DNA from: Brevibacillus choshinensis
Lineage (GTDB): Bacteria > Bacillota > Bacilli > Brevibacillales > Brevibacillaceae
Length of the DNA stretch: 64,000 nt
Direction of reading: 5' to 3'
Assembly: GCF_016811915.1 (NCBI RefSeq)
Contig: NZ_CP069127.1
Coordinates: 2,703,001 to 2,767,000, forward strand
Shown: one piece after another, positions 25,126-34,362 of the stretch
Layout of the letters: each line of letters opens with the position of its first letter
Numbering within the stretch: the stretch's first letter is position 1
Notes under the pieces: generated by a model
What the model was told of the DNA's origin: nothing
What the model saw: the letters and a program-made list of their open reading frames with translations, nothing else
Database searches by the model: none
Position numbers and translations under genes: made by a program

Positions 25126-26031
25126 ATGAATCTAGCGAGAAACCTCATGCTCAAAAAAGAGGTGATCGAAGCCAGTGACGAGCTGGTCAAAGAGACCTTT
25201 TGGCAAGACGTGTTTCGTTCTTTGCGAAAGGACCGCATGGCGGTAACGGGCGGCATCATCATCCTGCTCTTTCTCTTGATGGCGATTCTCGCGCCGCTCA
25301 TCGCACCGCATAATCCCTACGAAGTCAATTTGGATAATCAATTTCAGCAGCCAAGCCTTCAGCACTGGCTGGGGACGGATATGTTTGGCAGAGATGTGTT
25401 CTCCCGAATCATGTACGGATCTCAAATTTCCCTCTTGATTGGGATCGTACCGAGTCTGATCACGATGTCGATCGGGATTGTTTTGGGTATCATCGCAGGA
25501 TACTTTGGGCGCAGAACCGATTTTATCATCATGACGATCTCGGATATGGTCCTTTCCTTTCCGTCTCTTCTGCTGGCGATGGTCGTCATGTATACGCTTG
25601 GCGCCAGTCTGTTGAATATCTTTATCGCTCTGAGTATTGTGGGCTGGGCAGGGACGGCCAGGGTCGTGCGCGCACAAACACTCTCGCTGAAAAACAAGGA
25701 GTTCGTAGAAGCAGCAAAGGCAGTGGGGGTCAAGCCGTATGTCATCATGCTTCGGCATATTTTGCCAAACTGCATCCCGCAGCTGCTCGTTCTGTTCACC
25801 TTGGAAATCCCAGGCTCCATACTGTCAGAGGCGAGCTTGAGCTTTTTGGGAGTAGGTGCACAGCCTCCTGCCTCAAGCTGGGGGCTCATGGTCTCAAACG
25901 GGAAAGAATTTTTATTTAATGCCCCTTGGGTAGCGATCGCGCCGGGCGTCGCTATTCTGGTGATTGTCTTGGCATTCAATTTCTTGGGAGACGGTTTGCG
26001 CGATGCACTGGATCCGTATTTGAAGCAATGA
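25126..26031 (+). CDS. Oligopeptide ABC transporter permease, DppC/OppC type (operon 1)
   Basis: This 301-residue permease has a cytoplasmic N-terminal stretch of about 40 residues, then six helices. The motif HWLGTDMFGRDVFSRIMYGS is characteristic of the C subunit, as is ASLSFLGVGAQPPASSWG before the last helices. The coupling EAA loop is GWAGTARVVRAQTLSLKNKEF. The ATG is preceded by AGGAGGTCGTGATCA. Together with the B permease it forms the channel through which the bound peptide passes. The ATPase gene follows with a GTG start 14 bases after this stop. Confidence 0.94.
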   Translation: MNLARNLMLKKEVIEASDELVKETFWQDVFRSLRKDRMAVTGGIIILLFLLMAILAPLIAPHNPYEVNLDNQFQQPSLQHWLGTDMFGRDVFSRIMYGSQISLLIGIVPSLITMSIGIVLGIIAGYFGRRTDFIIMTISDMVLSFPSLLLAMVVMYTLGASLLNIFIALSIVGWAGTARVVRAQTLSLKNKEFVEAAKAVGVKPYVIMLRHILPNCIPQLLVLFTLEIPGSILSEASLSFLGVGAQPPASSWGLMVSNGKEFLFNAPWVAIAPGVAILVIVLAFNFLGDGLRDALDPYLKQ

Positions 26032-26045
26032 GGGGGGAGAGCGCC

Positions 26046-27026
26046 GTGAGTGATACCATTTTGGAGATCAACAACCTGAAAACCTACTTTTACACGGATA
26101 AAGGAGTCATTCCTGCAGTTGATGACGTCAGCCTGAAAGTGAAAAAAGGGCAAATCGTTGGCATTGTTGGAGAGTCGGGATGTGGGAAGAGCATGACGTC
26201 CTTATCGATCATGCAGCTGATCTCACCGCCAGGAAAGATTGCAGGGGGAGAGGTCCTGTTTGATCAAAAGAATTTGGTAGGGATCTCCAAGCAAGAAATG
26301 CGTTCGATCCGAGGGAATGACATCTCGATGATTTTCCAGGAGCCGATGACTTCCCTCAATCCTGTCTACACTGTGGGGAAACAGGTCGCAGAGACGCTGC
26401 TGCTGCACAATGAAAGCATGTCCAAAGCGGAAGCCAAACAAAAAGTAATCGAAATGTTTGCGATGGTCGGAATTCCCGAGCCTGAAAAAAGATACCATGT
26501 TTTTCCTCACCAATTGTCGGGTGGATTACGGCAACGAGTGATGATCGCGATGGCACTCATCTGTCGGTCCAAGCTGCTAATCGCTGATGAGCCGACGACT
26601 GCACTCGATGTGACGATTGAAGCCCAAATATTGAGGCTGATGAAAACCTTGCAGGCGGAGATCGATACTTCCATCATCATGATCACACACAATTTGGGAA
26701 TTGTCGCCGAAATGTGCGATTACGTATATGTCATGTATGCAGGCAAAATCATGGAGCAAGCCGACGTCTTTGAGCTTTTTGATCATCCAAAGCATCCATA
26801 CACAGAAGGATTGTTGAAATCGATCCCGAGAAGAGACATTCAGCAAAACAAGTCAAAGGGCTTGTACAGCATTGAAGGAATGGTGCCCAATATGCTTCAG
26901 CTGCCCCGTGGCTGCAGGTTTCACCCACGCTGCGAATACGCAGTGGACGCTTGCCGCGAGATCGAGCCGCAGCTCGTCGATGTAGGCGACGGTCATTTGG
27001 TCCGCTGCGTCAAATACAACCAGTAG
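26046..27026 (+). CDS. Oligopeptide ABC transporter ATPase, OppD/DppD type (operon 1)
   Basis: This 326-residue ATPase powers peptide import from the cytoplasmic face. Walker A is GESGCGKS at 42-49, the ABC signature LSGG at 157-160 and the Walker B Asp-Glu at 181-182 (LLIADEPTTALD). The C-terminal oligopeptide extension RGCRFHPRCEYAVDAC, with Cys residues, is typical of OppD/OppF. The start is GTG 26046, eight bases after GGGGGGAG; a longer upstream in-frame start would overlap the permease gene and is unlikely. It pairs with the OppF-type ATPase encoded next. Confidence 0.95.
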   Translation: MSDTILEINNLKTYFYTDKGVIPAVDDVSLKVKKGQIVGIVGESGCGKSMTSLSIMQLISPPGKIAGGEVLFDQKNLVGISKQEMRSIRGNDISMIFQEPMTSLNPVYTVGKQVAETLLLHNESMSKAEAKQKVIEMFAMVGIPEPEKRYHVFPHQLSGGLRQRVMIAMALICRSKLLIADEPTTALDVTIEAQILRLMKTLQAEIDTSIIMITHNLGIVAEMCDYVYVMYAGKIMEQADVFELFDHPKHPYTEGLLKSIPRRDIQQNKSKGLYSIEGMVPNMLQLPRGCRFHPRCEYAVDACREIEPQLVDVGDGHLVRCVKYNQ

Positions 27027-27042
27027 AAGGGAGGCAAGGGAC

Positions 27043-28014
27043 ATGGACCAGGCACTGATGCAAGTAAGAAACGTGAAGAAGTACTTCCCGGTGGAAAAAG
27101 GCCTCTTTGGCAAAAAAACGGGAACGGTGCATGCGGTAGATGACATCAGTTTTGATATTCATGAAAAAGAAACATTGGCAATCGTAGGAGAATCGGGGTG
27201 CGGAAAAAGCACTTTGGGAAGGACATTGATTCGCCTCTTGGATGCGACGGAAGGGTCTGCTCTCTTTCAAGGCAAGGATGTTTTCAAGCTTTCCCAGCAT
27301 GAGCTGCGCCAGCTGAGAAAAGAGATGCAAATCATTTTTCAGGATCCTTTTGCTTCCCTGAATCCGAGAATGAAAGTGTCGGACATCATCGCCGAACCGC
27401 TGGTTACGCATGAGACGATCGGGCGAAAAGAGAGAGAAGACCGCGTCGCAGAGCTGATGGAGCAGGTCGGCCTACGAAAAGCATATAGCTCCCGGTACCC
27501 CCATATGTTTAGCGGGGGACAGCGCCAACGGATCGGCATTGCACGTGCACTTGCCCTCCATCCCAAATTCATCGTATGTGATGAGCCTGTATCGGCTTTG
27601 GATGTCTCCATTCAATCGCAGATCATAAATTTGCTGCAAAAATTGCAGGAGCAAAACCATCTGACCTACCTGTTCATCTCTCATGATCTAAGTGTGGTCC
27701 GCTATTTTTCTGACCGCATCGGCGTGATGTTCCTCGGAAAAATGATGGAGCTGGGACCCACGGAGGAAGTGTACCGTCACCCCTTGCACCCTTATACCAA
27801 GTTTTTAATCGCAGCAGCACCCGTTCCAGACCCGCATGCCCGCCACCAGGAAAAGCTCATTTTGGAGGGGGATATCCCCAGCCCGTTGCGCCCACCATCC
27901 GGATGCCGTTTTCATACGAGATGTCCGTATGTCAAGGACATTTGCAGGAGCCAGGAGCCGCAAATCCAGCAAATCGACGATCGCTCTGTGGCTTGCCATT
28001 TTCCATTGGAATAA
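27043..28014 (+). CDS. Oligopeptide ABC transporter ATPase, OppF/DppF type (operon 1)
   Basis: This 323-residue ATPase is the second nucleotide-binding subunit. Walker A is GESGCGKS at 49-56. The signature [17 protein letters not shown] and Walker [15 protein letters not shown] follow, and the H-loop reads SHDLSVV. The C-terminal GCRFHTRCPYVKDIC is the oligopeptide family extension. The ATG follows AAGGGAGGCAAGG. It is the last gene of the first transporter operon. The helicase gene starts about 85 bases later on the same strand with a weak ribosome site, and no clear terminator separates them. Confidence 0.95.
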   Translation: MDQALMQVRNVKKYFPVEKGLFGKKTGTVHAVDDISFDIHEKETLAIVGESGCGKSTLGRTLIRLLDATEGSALFQGKDVFKLSQHELRQLRKEMQIIFQDPFASLNPRMKVSDIIAEPLVTHETIGRKEREDRVAELMEQVGLRKAYSSRYPHMFSGGQRQRIGIARALALHPKFIVCDEPVSALDVSIQSQIINLLQKLQEQNHLTYLFISHDLSVVRYFSDRIGVMFLGKMMELGPTEEVYRHPLHPYTKFLIAAAPVPDPHARHQEKLILEGDIPSPLRPPSGCRFHTRCPYVKDICRSQEPQIQQIDDRSVACHFPLE

Positions 28015-28098
28015 AGAGGTTGTCCGTTTCTCACTTTTTTCGCCTCCTTTGCAGATCTTTTTGAGCCAATCTTATTGTGTTTATAAGCAAGTCGTGTC

Positions 28099-30106
28099 AT
28101 GATTACTACTTGGCACTATACAGACGATGCATTTTACCTTATTGGAGGCAAGACAGAATTGGAACGGTATCCTTTTGCATACGATCCCACCCAACCGTTT
28201 ATCTCGCAGGTAAGCGATTGGGTTGCGGATGTTTTTTATGACATACTGCCGGATGCAGGCTTTGAAGTAAGGGACGAACAGATTTACATGGCTTTTCAGC
28301 TCGAGCGTGCGTTTGCTGAAAAGGAGACGATCTTTGCCGAAGCGGGGGTAGGGACTGGAAAGACGTTGGCCTACCTGCTCTATGCGATCTGCTACGCCCG
28401 CTATACGAGAAAACCCGCGATCATTGCCTGTGCAAACGAATCGTTGATCGAGCAGCTGGTCAAGCCGCAGGGGGATATTGCCAAGCTGGCAAAGCACCTC
28501 GATCTGACCATCGATGCGAGGCTGGGGAAATCCCCGGATCAATATCTGTGCTTGCGAAAGCTGGATGAAGCGAGGTATCAGCCGGAGCATGGCGAGAGCT
28601 TCCAGATGATCTATCAAGAGCTGCCTCCGTTTGTGAATGCCTATGAAGCTTTGCAATCGTTTCATCCATATGGGGACCGCAGCGATTACCCTGAGCTGGA
28701 TGACGAGAAATGGGGAAAGATCAACTGGGACTCCTTTCAAGATTGCTTTGCCTGTGATAAGCAGCATCGCTGCGGACAGACTCTGTCGAGAAACCATTAC
28801 CGCAAATCAACGGATCTCATTATTTGCTCCCATGACTTTTATATGGAGCATGTATGGACGTATGAGGCTCGAAAACGCGGCGGCCAGCTTCCCCTGCTGC
28901 CAAGTCACAGCGCTGTGATCTTTGATGAAGGCCACCTGTTGGAGCCAGCTGCCCAAAAAGCACTGACGTACAAGCTGAACCATACTGTCTTTGAAGAAAT
29001 CATTACTCGGCTGCTCAAGGGCGAGATCCGCGAATCGCTGGCCGTGGCGATCGAAGATGCGATCGGACAGAGCGAGGAAATGTTTTACCAGCTCGACAAG
29101 CATAGTCAGGCCGTCATCGGTTCCAAACGAAAGGAAATCCACTTTGACACTCAGCTGCTGCAGGCGATCCGTACATTTACGGACCTGATCAGCTGGATCG
29201 AGGAAGAGCTGGCACTCGAAAGCGGATTGTACACGCTGGATGAGTTTCAGCTGCGCATTGTCGAAGAGCATTTGGAAATGATGCAGCTCGCGCTCAGCTT
29301 GTTTCGACAGCCCGACCGTGTCATTTCGTGGATGATCGAAGACACCTCAGGCCCGACCTTGATCGTCATGCCGAGAATGGTGCAGGAAGTGCTAAAGGAA
29401 CGCGTCTTTTCCGAACGGATGCCGATCATCTTTTCCTCGGCGACCCTTTCCGTCGACGGAGCGTTTTCCTATGTGGCAGACAGCCTCGGCATCAGCCAGT
29501 ATCTGTCCTTTTCCGTCCCTTCGCCGTACGATTATCCCGAGCAAATGGAAGCAATCGTACCGAGGATCTCGGGGATGATTCGCTCCAAGAGAAAATGGAT
29601 GCGGCTGTCAAGCTTCTGAAGCGAACAGAGGGTAGAGCTCTGCTGCTGTTCCCTTCGATGGAGGAAATGCGGCAGTTCAAGCAAGCTTTCGCGAGTTACC
29701 CGAATGCGCCGACATGCGTTTTTATTTTGAGGGCGATCAGGAAATCACGCATCTCATTTCCTCTTTTCAAGAGGACGAGCATAGCTGTCTGTGTGCGGTC
29801 TCCTTATGGGAGGGACTAGATGTTCCGGGGCCATCCTTGTCCAATGTCGTGATCTGGTCCTTGCCGTTTCCGCCAAACGATCCTGTTTTTGCTGCAAAAC
29901 GGAAGGCATCGGCATCGCCTTATGAAGAGGTCGATCTTCCCTACATGCTCTTGCGTTTGCGCCAAGGGATCGGCAGGCTCATTCGATCACGGGAGGATTG
30001 CGGTATCGTAGCTGTGTTCAGCGCCGAGCTGTTCCGCGATGAGAAGCTGAAAAAGCATGTCCTGAGCGTATTTCCTCAGGGCGTAGAATGGAAAGAGAGT
30101 TTGTAG
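28099..30106 (+). pseudogene. DinG/XPD-type ATP-dependent DNA helicase with two frameshifts
   Basis: This is a superfamily 2 helicase of the DinG type (YoaA-like), with an expected length of about 669 residues. Walker A is AGVGTGKT (82-89). Four cysteines (151, 216, 219, 225) fit the iron-sulfur cluster. DEGH is the Walker B box and FSSATLS a later motif. The frame is lost near 29575 at a GGGG run, where one missing G would restore RISGDDSLQEKM. It continues in another frame (LLKRTEGRALLLFPSMEEM) and shifts again near 29712 into a third frame that carries SLWEGLDVPG and RQGIGRLIRS. Two one-base losses within 140 bases, with every motif intact, suggest sequencing errors or very recent decay. 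Confidence 0.85.
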
Positions 30107-30115
30107 AGAGATGCT

Positions 30116-30147
30116 AGGCGGGAACAGTTTCGTTCCTGCCTTTTTTT
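30116..30147 (+). terminator. Terminator after the helicase gene
   Basis: AGGCGGGAAC (30116-30125) pairs with GTTCCTGCCT (30132-30141), with one G-T pair, followed by a T run. Confidence 0.92.
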
Positions 30148-30339
30148 AATTCCGGCATGATTCCGACGACAGGGGGATTGGAGAGTATCAAAAGATTATT
30201 GAGAAACCATGGAGGCTGGATGTATGACACTTCTGTTACGGTGTGAATGAAAATTCAATCGCGGGGTGCATCCCTGTTATAATGGAGTATCGACTTAGAA
30301 AAAATGGAAAGTAGAATGGGAACGGGGTAGGTGTAGAAG

Positions 30340-30540
30340 TTGGGTAATGTCGATTTGGCAAGCTTGCCGTGGAGTTTGTTTTGGGTAGGAATTGCGTATT
30401 TTTTGGTAACCGGTGTGTTTTTCTGTCTTGGTTTTATGCGCTTGCTTTCGGCGCGAATTCGCAGTGGAATTATTTTCATGGCAATTGCCGTGATTAGCGG
30501 CGGACTTTTCTTGAATTATTTGTTTACACATCACATTTAA
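30340..30540 (+). CDS. Small two-helix membrane protein, function unknown
   Basis: This 66-residue protein has two predicted helices, at about residues 13-35 and 42-60, linked by the basic loop LSARIRSG. It starts at TTG 30340 after a G-rich ribosome site (GGGGTAGGTG). I do not recognise a named family. The regular hydrophobic pattern, the positive-inside loop and a proper terminator downstream (30601-30639) support a real gene. It stands alone between the helicase and the long leader of the O-acetyltransferase gene. Confidence 0.55.
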   Translation: MGNVDLASLPWSLFWVGIAYFLVTGVFFCLGFMRLLSARIRSGIIFMAIAVISGGLFLNYLFTHHI

Positions 30541-30600
30541 TGTTGGAAAATGATCGTAGATTGTCAGATCTTTTCCGGGACGGAGCAACGCTTACATAAG

Positions 30601-30639
30601 GAAGCTGTTGGCAGGAAATGACGCCAGCGGCTTCTTTTT
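30601..30639 (+). terminator. Terminator after the small membrane protein gene
   Basis: GAAGCTGTTGGC (30601-30612) pairs with GCCAGCGGCTTC (30623-30634) through G-U pairs, followed by TTTTT. Confidence 0.85.
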
Positions 30640-30744
30640 CGTTTGTGGCATATGCTTATGAGGAGAAGAACGAGCGATGACGATGGCCAGCCTTCTGGGT
30701 GTCGAATTTCCGGGAAAAATTCCCCGCGCGCATTGTTAACTTTT

Positions 30745-30778
30745 TGTAACGCGTTCCCCGTCCGGAGCGTCTTATAAT
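30745..30778 (+). promoter_or_regulatory. ECF-sigma-like promoter upstream of the O-acetyltransferase gene
   Basis: TGTAAC (30745-30750) and CGTC (30768-30771) are 17 bases apart, the pattern of sigma-X/M/W promoters in Bacillus, which control envelope genes. A TATAAT (30773-30778) overlaps the right end but has no good -35. It lies about 500 bases before the gene, with a hairpin and small frames in between. Confidence 0.45.
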
Positions 30779-31015
30779 CGAAGTACACGAGGTTACCTCT
30801 GCTAGGAGCGTACATACCGAAACAGCCTGATTTTACTAGGCCTATCTACCAGCAACCCAAAGGTAATTTCCTGTAAATGGATACGGGATCGAGGCGATGA
30901 AGCATATATACATAAAAGGAGAGGACTTCACACCACTGTGAGTCGCTACACACATCCTGAATACGGGCAATATGATTGGAACCAGAAATAATCCATAACG
31001 ATTATGAACGATACC

Positions 31016-31058
31016 AACCCCCGTTTTCTCATGCACCTGAAGACAAACAGGGGGTTTT
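31016..31058 (+). terminator. Hairpin with T run in the oatA-like leader
   Basis: AACCCCC (31016-31022) pairs with GGGGGTT (31050-31056) over a 27-base loop, ending in TTTT. It would end a transcript of about 280 bases from the ECF-like promoter unless read through. Together with 30640-31273 it forms a 630-base region with no large gene. Confidence 0.6.
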
Positions 31059-31149
31059 GCATTCATACAGCACGCATTTCCCGATGTGAAATGGCTGACC
31101 CCGTCAACTTTAGTCAACGAACAGAATGGAACAAAAGGGGAGAATGCAG

Positions 31150-31281
31150 ATGAGCTGCATATCGAGTACGGAGCTACTTCACCAAAGAAACGTTTTATTT
31201 GTAAAGCAAAACAACGAAGATCGAGCAGACGCTGCATCGTCACGTAAAACAGCAAGCAGGGGAGGCCGTCAACATGCCTGA
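31150..31281 (+). CDS. Possible leader peptide overlapping the O-acetyltransferase start
   Basis: A 43-codon frame starts at ATG 31150, after AAAAGGGGAG, and ends with TGA at 31279-31281. It overlaps the next gene's start (31274) by eight bases. The product would be hydrophilic, rich in Ser, Arg and Asn, with no domain I know. ATGCAG (31144-31149) and CTGCAT around the start codon could form a small hairpin. It may be a leader peptide that couples translation, or chance. Confidence 0.3.
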   Translation: MSCISSTELLHQRNVLFVKQNNEDRADAASSRKTASRGGRQHA

Positions 31282-33316
31282 ACCAGTAAAAGGCACCAGC
31301 CGCTATATGGCTGGAATCGACGGTCTCAGAGCCTTTGCTGTGCTTGCTGTCATTTTGTATCACCTGAATTACAACTGGGCACCCGGCGGCCTATTGGGAG
31401 TGGGAATCTTTTTCGTGCTCTCGGGTTACCTGATTACCGATTTGCTGATCGCCCAGTGGAATAAACATGAACGGCTCGATATGAAAGATTTTTGGCTGCG
31501 CCGTGCGAGACGACTGTTGCCTGCTCTTTTGATCCTTCTTGTGGTCGTTGTGGCTTGGGTGACTTTTTTCAAGCCTGACCATCTCCCCAGCATGAAAGGC
31601 GACGTACCGGCCGCCATCCTGTACGTCAGCAACTGGTGGCTCATCTTTCAGGATGTCTCCTATTTCGAAAAATTTGGTCCCGCATCGCCATTCGGCCACT
31701 TATGGTCACTGGCTGTCGAAGAGCAATTTTATTTGGTATGGCCACTGCTGCTTGCACTCGGATTGCGCTTGATCAAACGACGCGGTCCTTTATTCTTCAT
31801 CACACTCGCAGCTGCTGCCATCTCCGCTTGCGCGATGGCGTGGATGTACGAACCCGGTCTTGACCCCAGCCGTGTTTACTACGGGACAGATACGCGGGTA
31901 TTCGCACTCTTGATTGGTGCCGCCTTGGCAATGGTGTGGCAGAGTCGCAAGCTGTCTGCAAATATTTCTCGCTCTGGACGAAATGCGCTTGATACGGCCG
32001 GTGTAGTTGGTCTTGCCATACTGCTTGCAGCGATTTGGAAAACCAATCAATACGACGACTTTCTTTATCGCGGAGGTCTCGTACTGCTGTCTGTAGTGAG
32101 TGCCATGGTTGTAGCGACCCTGGCGCACCCTGCGAGCCGTTTCGCCCGCCTGATGGGCTGCAAGCCGTTGAAATGGCTCGGTGTGCGATCGTACGGAATC
32201 TATCTTTGGCACTATCCGGTGATCGTACTGACGAGTCCGGCAGGGGAACAGGGGGATGCCTTCTCCATTCCACTTGCCGTTCTTCAAGTGGTCATCTGCA
32301 TCGTGATTGCCGCGCTCTCCTGGAAGTACGTGGAGGAGCCGATTCGTCACGGGGCACTGGGACGGATCTGGGCGAGTCTGAAGCCACAGCGCGACGGAAA
32401 GAAACGGCGTTATACCCGTCTGGTCGCTTCTGCGTGTGCGCTTGTTCTGTGTGTGACGTATTTTGGAATCGCGTCGTTGACTTCTGATGCGACAGCCAGC
32501 CAGATGTCCGTGGAAGAGAACAAAGCGGAGCCTGTGAAGCCAGCTCCGCAGCCGAGCATGCAGCCATCAAAGCCGATGGGTCCGGTGCTCCCGGCAAAAA
32601 CATCGACTGAACAAGCAAAGCCAAATGAATCATCGAAAAAAACGGATGCTGCTGGGCAAACAAAGCCGGATAAAAAACCAGCTCCCCCCAAAGAAAAGGC
32701 CCCAGTGACTGCACCGGAAACACCAGCGCTGCCTGTGAAAGAAAGTCCGGCCGCTCCTGATAAGGCTGCGGAGAATCAGACAGGTCAAACGGATGAATCA
32801 GCTGAGAAGCAGGAGGGGCAGGTGCAATCCGGAAAAGGAATCACGGCACTGGGAGATTCCGTCATGCTGGATGTCGCTCCTTATCTGGAGAAGCTCTTGC
32901 CTGGAATTGTCATCGATGCCAAAATCGGAAGACAAATGTCGCAAGCTCCCGATGTCGTGGCGAACCTGAAGGCAAAAGGGCAGCTTGGGAACATCGTCAT
33001 TATTGAGCTGGGCACGAACGGTTCCTTCAGTCAAAAGCAATTGCTGAAGCTGCTGCAATCATTGGACGGGGCCGACCACATCATTCTGGTGAATACGAGA
33101 GTTCCGAAGCCTTGGGAAAGTGTGGTCAATAACACGCTGGCAGACGTGGCTGCCTCCAATCCGCACATCGTTTTGCTCGACTGGTATGCGGCAAGTGCCG
33201 GCAAAGATTCGTTCTTTTATAAAGACGGAGTACACCTCAATCCGGAAGGCTCACAGTTTTACGCCGATTTCCTGGCGAAGGCCATAGCAAAGGTATCGGA
33301 GGATCCGAAAAAGTAA
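31274..33316 (+). CDS. oatA: OatA-like membrane O-acetyltransferase with SGNH domain
   Basis: This 680-residue protein joins an acyltransferase-3 membrane domain to an extracellular SGNH esterase-like domain, the OatA plan. Together they move acetyl groups out of the cell and onto the glycan, usually MurNAc of peptidoglycan. About ten helices cover residues 10-400; YHLNYNW carries the conserved His. A Pro/Lys/Glu-rich linker spans about 415-515. The SGNH domain has Ser529 in GDSV, the GTNG block, and Asp651 and His654 in DGVH. The ATG follows GGGGAGG by seven bases. B. subtilis relatives are under ECF sigma control, which fits the promoter-like site upstream. O-acetylation guards against lysozyme; the acceptor here is inferred. 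Confidence 0.92.
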   Translation: MPEPVKGTSRYMAGIDGLRAFAVLAVILYHLNYNWAPGGLLGVGIFFVLSGYLITDLLIAQWNKHERLDMKDFWLRRARRLLPALLILLVVVVAWVTFFKPDHLPSMKGDVPAAILYVSNWWLIFQDVSYFEKFGPASPFGHLWSLAVEEQFYLVWPLLLALGLRLIKRRGPLFFITLAAAAISACAMAWMYEPGLDPSRVYYGTDTRVFALLIGAALAMVWQSRKLSANISRSGRNALDTAGVVGLAILLAAIWKTNQYDDFLYRGGLVLLSVVSAMVVATLAHPASRFARLMGCKPLKWLGVRSYGIYLWHYPVIVLTSPAGEQGDAFSIPLAVLQVVICIVIAALSWKYVEEPIRHGALGRIWASLKPQRDGKKRRYTRLVASACALVLCVTYFGIASLTSDATASQMSVEENKAEPVKPAPQPSMQPSKPMGPVLPAKTSTEQAKPNESSKKTDAAGQTKPDKKPAPPKEKAPVTAPETPALPVKESPAAPDKAAENQTGQTDESAEKQEGQVQSGKGITALGDSVMLDVAPYLEKLLPGIVIDAKIGRQMSQAPDVVANLKAKGQLGNIVIIELGTNGSFSQKQLLKLLQSLDGADHIILVNTRVPKPWESVVNNTLADVAASNPHIVLLDWYAASAGKDSFFYKDGVHLNPEGSQFYADFLAKAIAKVSEDPKK

Positions 33317-33330
33317 AGAGTTCAGACATG

Positions 33331-33360
33331 AAAAAGGACAGCTAGGGAGCTGTCCTTTTT
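33331..33360 (+). terminator. Terminator after the oatA-like gene
   Basis: AAAAAGGACAGCT (33331-33343) pairs perfectly with AGCTGTCCTTTTT (33348-33360), loop AGGG. Confidence 0.95.
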
Positions 33361-33470
33361 GCCGTTTAAGGACGCGGCTGCAAGGAGATGGAGATGATTA
33401 AGTAAAAATTCAGTTATTTTGAATAGAATAAAAAGGTACCCGGACACCCATAGCAAAGGGAGGTTTTACG

Positions 33471-34241
33471 ATGCATGTCACTCAGTTGTTTGACCTGAAA
33501 GGAAAGCTAGCGCTTGTAACTGGTGGGGGCAGAGGCTTGGGTGAGCAGATGGCAAAAGCGTTGGCTGAAGCTGGCGCGGACATCGTCGTCTGCTCACGCA
33601 AGCTGGATAATTGTCAGCAGATCGCGGAAGAGCTCGGAGACATGGGAGTGCGAAGTCTGGCTTTGGAATGTGATGTCACCAAACCGGAGGATATCAATCG
33701 AACAGTAACGGAAGTGATCGAGCAGTTCGGTGCCATCGATATTCTCATAAACAACAGCGGGGCGACATGGGGGGCGCCGGTTGTCGATATGCCGCTGGAA
33801 GCCTGGAACAAGGTCATGAATGTCAATGTGACGGGGACATTCCTCATGAGTCAGGCTGTAGGAAGGCATATGATAGAGAGGGGCTATGGGAAAATCATCA
33901 ATATCGCATCTACGGCAGGATTGCGCGCCGACCCGCCAGAAGGCCTGAACGCCATCGGGTACAGCACGAGTAAAGCAGCGGTCATCCATTTTACCAAGGA
34001 TTTGGCTAGAAAATGGGCGCGGCACGGCATCTATGTCAATGCGATCGCTCCGGGATTTTTCCCTACCAAAATGACCAAGGCACTGCTCGAAAAGCGGGGA
34101 GATGCGATCGCGGCGAAAATACCGCTCGGGAAAATCGGGGATGAGACGATGCTCAAAGGAGCTGCAGTCTATCTCAGCTCTCCTGCAAGTGACTTTGTAA
34201 CCGGACAGGTCCTGGCTGTAGACGGCGGGAGTACACTTTAA
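33471..34241 (+). CDS. Short-chain dehydrogenase/reductase (SDR family)
   Basis: This 256-residue cytoplasmic oxidoreductase has the classical SDR layout. The cofactor loop TGGGRGLG is near residue 17-24, NNSGAT at about 94-99, and the catalytic Ser147, Tyr164 and Lys168 (YSTSK). The run GATWGAPVVDMPLEAWNKVMNVNVTG (in part) is close to gluconate 5-dehydrogenase-type members. The substrate cannot be named. The ATG follows GGGAGG by eight bases. The 2-hydroxyacid dehydrogenase gene starts about 120 bases later on the same strand with no terminator between, so the two may be cotranscribed. Confidence 0.93.
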   Translation: MHVTQLFDLKGKLALVTGGGRGLGEQMAKALAEAGADIVVCSRKLDNCQQIAEELGDMGVRSLALECDVTKPEDINRTVTEVIEQFGAIDILINNSGATWGAPVVDMPLEAWNKVMNVNVTGTFLMSQAVGRHMIERGYGKIINIASTAGLRADPPEGLNAIGYSTSKAAVIHFTKDLARKWARHGIYVNAIAPGFFPTKMTKALLEKRGDAIAAKIPLGKIGDETMLKGAAVYLSSPASDFVTGQVLAVDGGSTL

Positions 34242-34362
34242 CGAGAGGAACTTCCTGCGGGAGGGCAGGAAATGCCCCAAGCCTTGATGAATTGGAATCA
34301 TTACTTAGCCAACGAACGCAGTAGGTTTGTTGGTCCTCCAAGAAAAGAAAGTGGGGCAGAGC

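Noticed and set aside
30640..31273. A known riboswitch class such as T-box, SAM, c-di-AMP or c-di-GMP
   Set aside because: I looked for the conserved cores of these classes and saw none; the region is reported only as an uncharacterised leader.
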